This document shows positions 51,745 to 64,000 of a DNA stretch of 64,000 nt, piece by piece (position 1 is the stretch's first letter; each line of letters starts with the position of its first letter). The position numbers and the translations under genes are program-made. The stretch is taken from the NCBI GenBank assembly GCA_021234155.1, contig JAJEKV010000002.1, positions 19,992,778-20,056,777 on the forward strand, in the 5' to 3' direction. Origin of the DNA: Isoetes taiwanensis (lineage: Eukaryota > Streptophyta > Lycopodiopsida > Isoetales > Isoetaceae). The notes under the pieces were generated by a model. It had not been told where the DNA came from. It saw nothing but the letters and a program-made list of their open reading frames with translations, and did not search any database.

Positions 51745-53990
51745 GTTAATGATCCAATTCCTCGTTGATCCGGCCTTGGCTCCTGGCCTTCATTCAACAG
51801 ATTCGTATGCCAGAGTATTGTCATTTTTCGCTGCTAACAATGTTTCTTCTTCGCTCTCTTCTTCTTCTTCTTTTTCTTTCTTTTTTTTAATTGTGTAAGC
51901 CGTATGGCAAATGCCATAGTACACATGAGTCTATGTTGGCATGTTGCTATCCCATATTTAAATATTGCTTAGAGTTGTATCTAAAATTTAACAAGGCTAT
52001 TCACCTTGGGCATGCCTTACCCTTATGTAAATACTACAATCTATATTCTTATAGGATTTTGCATGCATGCATGTTATATATTTGTTGTTTGGCAGCAAAA
52101 AGGCAAAAAAAGGTTTGTATGTGATAGTTCCTCACGTTTGAGTGTTCCTAATTTTCCTTTGAAAAAGCTCTCGTGATTTTATGTCATGCCACTTGTAGCT
52201 TTTTATTTCCATGCATATATGGCTTTATTCCTATGGTCTTTGGAAAAAGAGACTTCTTTGGCTACGAATCGAAAGTTGCTTTTCCTCATTACATTTGGGT
52301 AATGTAGAAGTGAAAAATCCAAAGCTACGTAAATGGATATGCCTACTTACTTACAAAAATGTGTTATATTTATCAGATCAAGTAGCTTGCCAAATTTGGA
52401 AGCTTGCCTCATAGATGGAGAGACTTTCCTTCCAAGCATAGATTCTCAAGGTAAAATATGAGTCATTGGCAGCCTAATGCATACCTTATATAGATTTAAA
52501 TGAATATGGATGTTCTCATAAGGCGTAAACCTATCTTAAGATTTCCATATCCCGAAAGTAATTAATTATGCAAATAGCTACAACCCACACAAGCAAGTGG
52601 TTTTTCCCGCCGCTGTATACAGTAAGGCGTGATAAAGATTATATAGATGCCGCTTAATCTGCATTACAAGTTACAGCAGATTTCCCCTCGAAAAGCCTCT
52701 TTGCCATGAGGCGTAGCCCTTACTCATGCGATGCACGATGCTCTGCATGAGGCGCCTTTGTATGAGGCATAAGGGTATGACCATGACGTATGCCTTATAC
52801 TTAAGCATATGAAGACATGCAAAAAGGTTTGCTATCCTGCTTTCTAAATCCAAAAGCTATGAGATTATCATACAAAATCTCTTTTTGCTCTTACCGTGGA
52901 TAGCATGTTTCGCATTAACCAAAGTTTAAATAGATTTATTCTCGCTTCATTTGGTCATATACATCCTGGAGCAATATCCGTAGATATTTCTGGCCTCATA
53001 CTACATACCCATTTTTCTCATTTAATTAATGGGCAAAGAGAATACAAATGAAGGAATCGGTAGGCTTCATTGCATCTTTTATTCTTTGCTAAGCATTACC
53101 ATTTCTTATATGCTAACGTAGTATTGATCGGGCCTTCTGTGTACTGTGCCTCTTCCCTTTCTATCTTTCTTGTTTGTGGAATTAGTTGGGTTTTATTAAG
53201 AATGGACGAGAACATATATTGGAAGGAGTTTCCATCCAAGTTCTATATGGCTTTTACTCTTTACTATGATGATGAAATCTAACTTGTATAAGTAGAGAAG
53301 CTTTTCTACATTATCTACATCAAAAGAGATAGCACATGTCAAGTAATATCATTTTTATTTTTTCAAGCTCATATTTCATAATAATGGATCAAATCAGAAA
53401 GTGTATATGGATCTCCTAAACATTATAGTTGTTCTTAGTCTCATCCCCACTTATCCCTCTTGTTTCAAAGTATATCTCACATTTTGCTAGATTACTGCGC
53501 CTTTTAAGGGCAATTTTAAAGCCTTGAAATGAAAAGTCCTCAGTACATAATATATGAGAGTTTTTGGGGAGTAGGAAGTGCTTCAGGTTATGAATATAAA
53601 ATAGCTCGAAAGTATATTAGATTGATCTCACAACAACATTTAATTGTTTCAAAGTATGATAGAAATACAAAGGTGTTGTTCTTAATCATATGGTCTATAT
53701 CAGGATATATCTCGCTTTTAAAAGATTGGATATGGTTAAATATATAGGTTATGGACTAAGTACTTGATGTCTAAAGATAAAGTGAAAGGCTAATCAAGGA
53801 TCATGATCCTAGTATGGATCGATAATAATACTACATCGTGATTGACTCTGCGTAGGATGCCAAGCCATTGCCAAAGGTAAGCTTTTGCTATGGTGCTAAA
53901 GGTGGACTGATTTTTTTTTTGAAGGACGAAGCCAAAAAGTTTTTAATCGAGAAAAAGTACAAATTTATGTCTCATCTCACCGCAAGCACA
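51745..53990. other. AT-rich stretch without a gene
   Basis: A CT-rich tract lies at 51846-51892. Short frames show no family resemblance, splice pairs or codon bias. ATGAGGC recurs in 52700-52790. Nothing else supported. Confidence 0.5.
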
Positions 53991-56900
53991 CAAAGATGCC
54001 AATGTGGAGCACGAGCCCGGGAGCACAAATGTACTTACCTGCACAGGAGACTAATGATAAGACCAATTAAGATATCGAATCCGTGATGCCTCCACCGCCT
54101 CCGAAGCCAAGGGAGGAAATACCTATGGGGCCGCCAATATCTTTTCCGCCACCACAACACTGTGGTGCGTGATGAATAACACCGCGGTGCGATGAACAAG
54201 CATGTCATAAAGATGATTTTGCCTATCTCAAAGTGTGCATAGTGAGGGCGGATGTGGAGTGGGACTACCTTCTATTGTCTTGCAGGCGTGCCAAATCAAT
54301 GCTATGCGCGTTATACTGGTATCTTGAGGCCCCTTCAGCTAAGATATCAGCTTTGATTCCTCTTTGAGTCCGAGCCTCTCTCCGTGGTAGCCAGCTTTTT
54401 GCCATGGAGAGTTATTTCCCTTCGTGGTATATGGATGTATTGTCTTTCCGTGATGATGATGGATGGGCCACCCTTCGCGGGTGGTATACACATTTTGGCA
54501 TGATTATTGTATGCTAACGTGATATGTATGCTTTCGGCCAGATAGGATTTCCCATAGAGGACGGGACGTAATGATTCTCCGTTCGCCTTACACTTCACAT
54601 CCTAAGTGGGTCCGAAAGTAATGACAGAGGGCCTTACCATGGTGATGTAGTCGCCATGGGAGGGGAATCAGATCTATACTATGGGAGCATCATATAGACT
54701 GAGCTGGCCATATTAAAGCATATCGTGGCATGGTTTTGCGGACCAAAATCATTGTGACCGACCATAGTCTAACTCGGCAGAAGGCCGACTCGTGACTTTC
54801 TCCTAGGTTAAAATAGCCAAACTCAGAGTTAGCATGTTACTGGCCTAGTCGAGAGGAATGACCTAGTGTAGGAGAGTGTTCTCTAATGGAGCCAAGTATA
54901 CTGGCGAAGAAGTGGAGTCGAGGTTGAGCTTTGTAGCCATAACTCTCCATGTAGCTCCTGGATCGACTTGTGATTTTGTTCCAACTTCCGCCGTAGCGCG
55001 GGTCCAAATACCCTAGGGAGTCGCCATCCGGCAAAGAATGTATTAAGAAGGGGCTCAAAACTAACCTCAAGCCTCAAGTTTGGGCGCTTTAGAATCCAAA
55101 TGTATTAACGTGATAACCTGACCGTGATTCAAGCAAGATATATATTTCCACCGTGATAAAATAATTTAAAAAAAGTTTCAATTTTTTTTAAAACTCAAAA
55201 GTAAAGAGAGAGACCTTTCTTTTCTCGCTTTATGCTCCCACCCATCTACTCCTAGCCACCGCTATAGCCACCTAACTCGAAGCCTATATACTCTACATCT
55301 TTTTTTTACTTCTAAGCATTCACTCAACCCTTAGCCTCATTTTCCGCCTCCTTCCATCCAAGCAAGGCTAAATACTTATGTCTGGCGGTTCATACCAAAG
55401 GCACCTTTGAGCCTTGCAACTTACTAAGCCCTCGATGACAGCCTCGCTGGGAGAGCAGCACTTAGCTACCGGCGACCCATGGTCAGCCCTTTCCAAATGA
55501 TTTGCGCAATGTTTCAAGATGGCCTTAGGATACCCCATCATCATCCCATTTTCCATCTCTCCTGAAATGCTTCTTGATTGCTTAACCTCTTACTACAGAC
55601 ATATACTATAGCTCTGTTAAACTTGACTATGTGTAATGGTGCCGGGTCAAGTTCTACCCACTTGGAGTGTGAAGTCCCTCAAGAGGAGTGCGATCGCTCT
55701 GCATTTATACGGATAATGATAATAATATATCGACACGCCGCAGACGCCTACCATGTGGGGTATTTTTGACATTGACGAAGGGATTAATTTAGCTATGCTA
55801 AATTAAATTCATTACGATAATTATCCAATTGTTTGAATTGGACTAATCGGGCTATTTAGGGGAGCTTACCCGGCTAACTCGGACACACAAGATGGGAAGT
55901 TCCAATTTGGGTCATCAATTGACCCCTAGCCCCGACATTGGATTCCCAAAAAATCGATCAAGAGGAGCAGCTATACTGAAAGGCCCACCTTGCTAAGCCT
56001 TTTATGTGTGTCCAAAGCCGAGCCACGCCAAGTCCAGTGGAAGATGGAAGCACCAAATGACAAATCTGACCCAAAGCAGGGAACTCGTGGGTGGTTAGTG
56101 TTTTGATATTTTTAGAGTAGCATGGGTAATTTGTTGTGTTCATTTCTTCTTCAGGCTATGAATTCGTAGAGGGAACCAAACCTTTGACTGCAAAGATGAG
56201 TTCTCTTTATTTTTTATTCTGGGTCTTGCTCTTAAAGGATGGTGGATTGATAGTTCTTTTTGCCAGTGTATTACTTCCTCGAAAATGTAGGAATTAAAGG
56301 GGTAGAGAGACCTCGGTTTCGGGCGTTAGTAGTGGCGCCCTAGCAATCCCTCAGATTTCATTAGCTACCAGGCACAAGAGACCACCGAGTCGTGTGGGAT
56401 GCTATGAATTGCTTAGCACCTATAAGGGACGTAGCAGAAGTGGGGTGGGTCTTCTACCTAACATAAAAAGGCTCCCAGGACTCCTAAGGTGGGCTAGGGC
56501 CTGGGAGCAACTGGCCACGAGGGCCGCATGGGTCCCCACACTCCCCGGGTGCGCAGGTATGACTCCGTATAAGGCACCCTTCCGTAGCTTTTGAGAGATT
56601 GCGTAGGTGAGTGTTCGTATGGCGGGTCACCGATGCAAAGACGTGATTCTAGCCTTCCACCCATGGAACCACTGCGGATCCCGGAAGGTGACACTTCCCC
56701 GACCCGCCTCTACCTGGACGGGGCTTCATGAACCTTCTAGAGTCTCAAGGATCCTAACGCCATGTGCGATGATTGAATTCACTTGCAAAGTGTGCACAGA
56801 GGGGCGGATGGGAGGATAAACCCTAGCCGGCGCGCTCTATGCCTAACGCCATGTCAAGACCTATCACGCCGACCTCTAGACCTAGCCACCATCCTCAATC

Positions 56901-59900
56901 GGAGTCCGGAAAGCCGTGGTAGAACCATGGATGGGGTGTTTTTCCCTAGTATTAAATGCATATTCTTTCGTTGTCACTTGATTGATGTGCCACCCAATGC
57001 AGGTAAATTACATATGATTATGATGCTAACCTTGTATTCATGCTTCCGCTATATAGGAGCCCCTACTGGCTAAGGCGTAAATACCGACTCTCCGTGGTCC
57101 TTCACTTGAGCATCTTGAGTAGATGGCCCGAAGCTAGACTCCGAGGGCCCCGCCACCAGAGTTGGTTGCCATGGGAGGGAAAGTCCCCGTGATGTATACG
57201 TCCGGTGTCGATAAGTGTTCGCCAGTGGAGCCGCTGGTATCGAGCCGGAGTTCCTAAGCATTCTCGAATCATAGAATCACTCAAACCCTAACTCAAGTAG
57301 TCTTAGGTTAGGAGGGGAGTTGGGGTTAGTGTGTTTTGCTAGAAATTTTCAGATGTTTGGTTTTGTGCTAGTTAATGTAGTATTGCAAGTTCTTAAGAGA
57401 TTTAGGGCGCATTGGAGGACCCAAGCTTGGAAGGGCTATAACTTTCTCAGAGGTAGCTCCTGGATGAAGCGAAAATGACTCCAATGGATCTGCACCTCCT
57501 AAATACCCTATAGGGGCACGCCTCCCCGAGGGCTGAACGCCAACAAGCAGCCGAAGGTCAAAAGTGCTGGGCGCCATTGCCGTCCGAGGTACGTATATCT
57601 CGCGAGTTAGAGCGATAACGCCAAGTAGTTCTATACGCCTGGCATAGATTTTTATACGCCAATTTAAAAAAAAGTTTGAAAATTTACAAAAAGTTAAAAG
57701 TTAAAATTCAAATTTGAGCTTCATTTTTTTAAAAAAAAGAAGTGTGTTTCTTTGCATCTACTTCCTACTGCCATAGCCGTACTTGACTAGAGCCTCTACT
57801 TCCCCATAGCTGACCTCCATACCTGGCCACCCCCGTGAGATCTATCCTAACCCTAGCCACCCCTAGCCCACTCTGTTTAAGCCGAAATGCTCTACCTTCC
57901 CCTCCCTTAAGGTCCATCGCCATAGCTATGATGCCGCCAGTCAAGTCAGGGATCACGACCTGCAAAGAAGATGAACGCCTTCCAAACCGCTTAGAAGGCC
58001 CTATTAGAGTATCTTCAAGGAAACCCTAAGTGATTGACACACTGCTTCTAGACATTCTTGTAAAACATTTCCACCAAGGCCGTAAGAATCCTTAATTTAA
58101 TCTTTCCCCATTTTCCTCTAAATGCACGCCTCATGAAGCTTTTTAGCATGCTTGCATCATCAGAAAGTACTGAACGCCCGGGCCCTTGGTAAGTGAATCG
58201 GCCAAGCTTCTGGCCCTCCCCAGGAAGATCCTCATTTAACTCATCCTTGAATGAAAATGCTGATTCAACACCTTGCTAGGGCAGGTGAAGACTCCCTTCA
58301 AGAATAGCTAGTGCCCTACCGTAAGAGCTGCCAATGGGGCTTTCTATTATTATTATCTCGTAAAGGCCATGTACTTATGTACAGGACCATTGGCAACCTT
58401 CCCACCTTTTTGGAAACGTACTTTTATAGTTTTGTTTTTGAAAATGTTCCACCTAGCCACCCTGTGAGCTTATGGACCTTGTGTAAGCGGGATACAAGGG
58501 CCTGTGACTTCAAGAAGTGAGATTGCTACGCAAGCTGCTTACCAAAGAGGGCCCAGCCACAGAGAGAGAGGCTTCAGAAGAAGAGAGGAGGATGCCCAAA
58601 CCAAAGAAGGAAATCCAAAGAAATGGATCAGCAGGAGGACAAAGCAAGACAGGGGACTGTAATGTTGATCAAAGCAGCAGGATCAAAAATGTTGATCAAA
58701 AATGCTGACCCAACGGCGGATCACCGTAACGCTGACTTCAGCAGCAGGATCAACACATGTAGATCAGTATGAGCGCCAAGAATAGAAGGATAGAGGGCTA
58801 TTAGAAAGAGGAAGAATACAAAACCTATAAAGGGGTGTGGATTATAAGACTGATTGCAGAGGGATGCCACCATTGCTAAGAAAATAGACGGCCAAATGAC
58901 AAAGGAAAGTAGAGTAGTTCACAATGCAAGTAAAGCATCCGGGACAATCAAGTGCGAAATCCATCCCAATTTTGAAGCAAAACCATCAGTTACCAAGCCC
59001 TATATAGATTTCGACACGTGAGGCTCTTCCGTGAGATACGTGGCATCGTAAGACTATCGTTTACCGATTCGCCTCCCTTTTCAGCCGTGGGCTCGTCGGG
59101 AAATTGCCCAGAATTTAAAAACCTAATCTCGAGGTTCCAAGCCTTTGCAATCCTTGACTCGAGGTCAGCGAGGCTTCACTTACAGAGATTTTGAGTGCCG
59201 ACGCCAACTTCAAGGCCAGGTATCTACAGTGCAAAAGAGGGTTACTATAATGCCTATGACCTCCAAATTTAGCAATTAAGGATCCAGGGGAGTTTCTTGA
59301 CTAGGCTTACTTCCTTCTTCTCATATGTAAAATTATCGTGGAACATACCTATGTACATTCTCTTTTTTTTGAAATTGTCAATATGTAAAAGTGCACGTTT
59401 TTTTTCCGCCACAGGTATTTGAATATAAATTCATTAGTTAAATAATAACTTTTAATAATAATGCTCAGAAACGTACGAAAGTAAAGGCCCTTTTTGGCCA
59501 TTAGGGTTTCATTTCCTCTGCCTACTGGGCTTTCCTCCTTCTTGGCGCTCTTCATCCTTATGGCTCACCCAACCCCTTCATAAATGGAATTTGATGATGG
59601 AGTAGAACACTCGGGACCCTCAAGGGTCCCTTTGATCTTCTTCTTCTCAATTTTATCTCCTCCCAGCAAGTAGTAGACCTCAGTATCTCTAAATATGCAA
59701 AGATCCCATTACGCTTTCCCTTCAGCCTAACACAAGGAAAGGAGGATTTTACCTCGCATGTGTCTACAACGCAGGATGACTGCAGCCTTTTACCTCACTT
59801 CCACACCCTCGCCTCCATGTTAGGGGTGATGAGTATCTCTGAATGTCATAAAGGGCATAAGGAGGCGCAGGGACTCCACCACCTCCCATCACTCATAGAT

Positions 59901-62900
59901 CGAAACTTGTTTTGAGGTTCGATTTGCAATCGCCATCATTATGGACCGGTGATATCGAGGACGAGGAGATAATCACCGAAAGCATTCCTCTATGCCCTGC
60001 ACTTCCCGACTCCTAAGACTTACCAAGTCATTGCATTTGCTGCATCTGCACGCTCCAGTAGCTGAAAGTAGCTACCGGTGGTGCCTAGGAAGAGATAAAG
60101 CCCCTCAAACTCAAGGGCCTAACCTCCCTTCCTACCGCATCGCGTGGAATAACCAAGAGAGTACCTAATCCTGTAATATTACAATGTGGGCCTACCGCGA
60201 TTATTGCCGAGCATGCAAGCTCTATGGAGGTCCTATGATCTGCCGTAGCACCGCTGTGATGACTTCCCTGATTTTTTGTATAACGCCTGCTGTGTTCACA
60301 AGTCGCAGGACTTGCCAGCATATCGCTGCCAGAAAGCTGGGCTGTGAGCCCGCTGAGGCCCTTGTCACTCGCCAGCTTTTATTGATCGACATAATCAAAT
60401 TCTCCAGAGGAGCATTTCATAGCCCATGCTCTCTCCTTCTCAGACGCATGTATTGCAAGTCACTCATGGGAGGTATAGATGAAGAGGAGGAAGACCTTTG
60501 GGACACCCAAGGTAAGTCTTAGGGAGATGTGATATAAGGGTTGGCTGCGTAATGTGAGAGGATCCCCGCTAACTTGAAAGAGAAGCTGAGACCCCTAGGA
60601 TCCCTAAATTAGGGCAGGCAAATGGGCAACCATGTGACCCGATTCCTTCCCTCTCCTAAAGGTGTGAGTCCTATTCTTCCAAGAACCTGGGCAGTGGCCT
60701 CTCTTCCTCTCAAGTATATCTTGGTGGCACTCTCGTACACATCCACTCCTGGTGCCATAAGAGAAGATTGATTATCAGTCGCCCCACCACCATTACCTTG
60801 GTCCAAGAGATTTGGCTATATCGAGATTGGGCGACGCTAAAAAACGCAATATAAGGCCTTGTGGCTGCGACTTTGGCCACCGCTACTCACCGTGTGAGGC
60901 AAGCAGCAAGCAGCCTCGAGCCGCTCTCTCTCTCGCTTAAGTAGGCCCTCCTCAGTATACTTTGGTGATAAGGCCATCACTTCACCTCCCTATGGACGGT
61001 AAGAGAGAGGAGGAGACCCAGCTTCTAGACAATTCTTCTTCTATTTTATTTATTACGACCTCAGACTCCAGTACGCTTGTAAATTTTGATTTTGATAGCC
61101 ATCCCAATATATGTGTCATTGTCTTATGACTTATGACTATTGTATCAGTCAATACAATAGTATTGTTTCTTCCATGATACTTCCTTGTAACTATTAGAGT
61201 TTCGAAAGTGTAAGAAACCTGTCTTACATTGTAATTTTATTCTCGGCTCTCTTGGCATTTCCAGGGACTCAAGAATATGAAGAAAGAATCATCACCAACC
61301 GATACGACGATGATCCAGGCCTCCCGACAAGATTACTACCAACGATATGGGGAGTAACGGAGCTGACTTGATTATGAGGTAGGGGAACCCGCAAGTAAGA
61401 GGGAGAGCCTTATGATCCAAATTTAAAGGCTTCAAGCAGAAGTTAACATCTCCGTGAGGCCTTGAAGACTTTACAAACTCTCTCTTCGCCGAATATGGGA
61501 TTATCATCGACATGACAAGGCATGAAGTTTTTGCCGACGCAATCCATCACTCTAGGCAGACATTTCTATGCTAAGGAGGCTCTTTAATCTCCCTTTATCA
61601 TTAGCCCCCATCAGCTTAGATCTCACACACCCCCGCATATTGTCCAAAGTTCGGGCTCGCTAAGCAAGTTAGTCGAGTCAGACGTAGAGCGCCGCTCGCT
61701 TACTCTATCTTGTACCCTTTGGCGCGAACCCTAGGTCCTGGCCCCCAGCTTTTCTTCTATGCTTACGCAGATTATACACCATCAGATTCCCCTCTCACAG
61801 ATATATCACTTTAAGTTTTGTCACTACCAAGGTAATGATCTCTAATGTAATGACTGCTCCTAATTTATAATAAAGATCTTTTCTATTGTAATTTCTATAT
61901 TTACTCTCTCTCTCTAAAATACTATCCCAAATGGGATTTCTTTTGTGGACTTGATGTCACTATAATTCTCCTTTACACTTTTTATTATGTTCAATATATA
62001 GATCGCATCGTGCAATCTCAAGCATTCTCACCAAAGAGACTAACACCCGAGCGTAAACTCCATGTTGATGAAGAGGCACTAGTCGAGTTACAAACTTATG
62101 TGTGAATGCCAAACTCCACCGTAGAGTATATGCAAGAGGAGTTACCTCCATATCACGTCCACTCACTACAGCCTTTACCTCAAGTAAGACCAAGTAAATC
62201 CAAGCCCTCGCGACCCGCATTGTGCTGAGGCAAGTACCCATTCCAAACGCCGCCGGTTCCTCTAAGGATAGTGCCACATCTCTTCACACCTGCTTACTTC
62301 AGTCCTTCCGAAGCCGTTTATAGGTATCATCTGTGTGACTATGCAAAGCCACTCGACAAGGAGAGTACCATAAGATCTGCTGGATACCTTACCATAACCA
62401 GATGATATATGGAAAAAAAAATAGGAAATCGCCCAGCTTTGATGGGAAATCTAGAGGTGGCCCAACGCGTAGTCCCGCTGGACGATGAAGGAGTTTGGGA
62501 AGTCCTATGGCATGACGTAAAAAGATACAGTAAGGTTGCTACCATACAAACCTTTTGGCTGTAGAGCCGCCAGATCCTGGGAAGGGCTATGCTGCAGCCA
62601 AGCATCCGGATGGCTGCATGCAAATTGTGAAGTTTTCAAAGCTTTTAAGTCGTGATTATGTGCCCCGTATGCATAAATGCCAACAAATCTGCATTTCTAC
62701 CTAAGTAGGTTGCATGGGTATGGCCGCTTCCGTGCCTACAATCATGAATTCATGCGCTTGAGGCCGGGGACATGCGTACCAGTATGAATGAAAAGAGGGC
62801 TGGAGGGCTATATTGGAAGGGTTGGCCCCATCAACTCAAACGTAATGGTTAAGGCCATAGACCCGGGCTGGCTGGGTGTAGGCCGAGGCTAAAGCATTGA

Positions 62901-63380
62901 GCCTCAAGAGGATACGCCAAGAAGCTGCCACTGTATTGCCCCCCGCTTCTTATCTCGGCGAGCTCACTCTTACCGCATACATCTTACAAACCCCGCTCAC
63001 CTAAGTCCAGGCCTCCCTCTCGCCAGTAATCCCAATGTACCTCGCCAGAAAAGAAAAGTCATCTTCAACATGTCTCGGCTAAAACCTAATAATGTTTCAG
63101 AAGGGTTCTAACCTCTACAGCCTATTCCTGCAAAGAGGCCTGTAGAATGTTTAATACGCAGTAGTATAGCGTGCATGTTGCGTGTATATGCGGCCTGCAC
63201 CCTCATGCACTGCCCTTATGTCACACTGCATCGCCTAACTCCACTCATGGTACGACCTCGAGGCTACACTCACCTCGGCCGAGAGGAGGAGGCTCCCGAG
63301 TACATTCACTAAGTAAGGCTCATATCCTTGCAAATGAAACTAGCAATGCCGAAAAGCCTACCGCTATTTTCCCCAAATTT
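53991..63380. other. Degenerate repetitive DNA, probably old retrotransposons
   Basis: Richer in G+C than the rest, with many stops in all frames. Features seen: a Pro-rich frame (PPPPPKPREEIPMG) near 54090; two similar A/T-run plus CT-rich blocks at about 55140-55300 and 57660-57900 that may be diverged LTR parts; GGGCTATAACTTTCT near 57429, a style common in gypsy LTRs; and a Lys/Glu-rich gag-like frame at 58517-58708 with AATGTTGATCAAA repeats. CGTGA is unusually common, perhaps base-calling damage at CAG sites. No gene can be supported. Confidence 0.45.
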
Positions 63381-64000
63381 CATAGGTAATGTAAGTAGAC
63401 AAGTAGTTCTCATAATTCTTATGGACACTGAAGCAATAATACACCTTTGTTTCTCCTAGAATGGCCCAGTATAAATGCCTTTTGACTTTGAGAGAGAGAT
63501 CCCGATCAAACCCGGCTACCTTAGCTGGAAAGATCGTGACATACCTATGGCTATCGATTAATGCAATGTTTGCATTGGGTGCCTAGATAATGGATGATAT
63601 TGGCAAATATGATCTCATTGTTGGTATGGAATTTCGCATCCTAGAAAAGCCAATATCAATGCTTAAAAAGCTTTGAGGTTACTTCAACGCCAGCTTAATG
63701 GAGCCCGCCAAGGTGGACGCCATCAACAAAGGTGATCCTTAAACCCCATTATACCGGCCCATCAAAGTAGCTTAGATAAGGTTATACGCAAGGATAAGTA
63801 TTTTGCGCTTAGACGTAGACTTGCCTCCATTGAGTCACCGAGCAACCGTAAAACAAGTAGTTGATGCTCTGCCTAAGGGCATTGGCCGTATATTCTAGGG
63901 AATTTAGTGATCTCTCTTTCCGTGACGCAGATCCAGTAAATCCTCCATTCAGAGGGTGGAATGTGAGATAGCTTTTGGGAACTGTGTGTACTCAAGCCTA
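63381..64000 (+). pseudogene. Ty3/gypsy-like protease region remnant
   Basis: Near 63408 the plus strand gives LIILMDTEAII, resembling the retropepsin active-site block (LIDTGA), with Gly changed to Glu. Around 63597-63660, GKYDLIVGMEFRILEKPIS matches the downstream flap-side block (D.I.GM.FL). Further on, ALPKGIGRIF and a following EFSDLSF resemble the linker just before a gypsy RT. Frameshifts and stops separate all of these. The RT itself would lie beyond the window. Confidence 0.45.

Noticed and set aside
1-64000. CRISPR arrays, bacterial operons, rRNA or complete standard tRNA genes
   Set aside because: No regularly spaced identical repeats with unique spacers, no operon-like gene runs and no full cloverleaf were seen. 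The window is eukaryotic.
1-64000. Telomere-type arrays (TTTAGGG) next to the endonuclease-less Penelope-like element
   Set aside because: Such elements can be telomere-associated, but I saw no run of telomeric repeats anywhere in the window.

Overview
The window looks like repeat-rich nuclear DNA of a land plant. It holds a PLS-class pentatricopeptide (PPR) gene with an E-type tail, F-box genes, a retrotransposon primer site matching initiator tRNA-Met, CACTA and hAT transposons, and spliced fragments of plant-like host genes. An endonuclease-less Penelope-like retroelement and the PPR style would suit a seed-free plant such as a lycophyte, fern or bryophyte, but that is inference. No ordinary host gene cluster is seen. 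The only long intact reading frames are two F-box paralogues and the retroelement ORFs.

Layout. (1) 1-215 is a degenerate short repeat. (2) 267-6983 is a possible long-terminal-inverted-repeat element. Each arm carries an AT-hook peptide. Inside are a second inverted repeat enclosing an LTR-retrotransposon fragment, a broken Rep-like (HUH endonuclease-like) gene and a miniature tRNA-like fold. (3) 6984-8650 is the 3' part of a decayed Penelope-like reverse transcriptase (RT). (4) 8651-19793 and 21917-51744 are two copies of one tandemly duplicated segment. Each copy has an F-box gene plus fragments of STT3 and unknown genes. Copy 1 holds a hAT transposon (8817-10988) with a perfect 8-bp target duplication, inserted in a DEAD-box helicase fragment. 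Between the copies lie helicase and insulinase (M16) fragments.

(5) Copy 2 is split by an insertion of about 21.3 kb (27718-49004). The insertion brought a PPR gene. The PPR gene was then split by a 15.5-kb CACTA element (30791-46256), which itself holds a two-ORF Penelope-like element (37936-45975) flanked by 1.9-kb direct repeats. This is a four-level nest: duplication, PPR-bearing insertion, CACTA, Penelope-like element. (6) 51744-64000 has no intact gene and ends in Ty3/gypsy-like protease-region remnants.

The most notable result is the gene structure of the Penelope-like element. Neither long ORF has an ATG near its start. Each begins directly after a good 3' splice acceptor, and suitable donors lie in the same phase. 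The element may therefore make one protein of about 1,308 residues from three exons, the first lying in the flanking direct repeat. Separately, differences between the duplicated copies pile up at CAG/CTG sites in the 44-52 kb region, which looks like a base-calling or methylation artefact. Frameshifts reported there should be treated with care.
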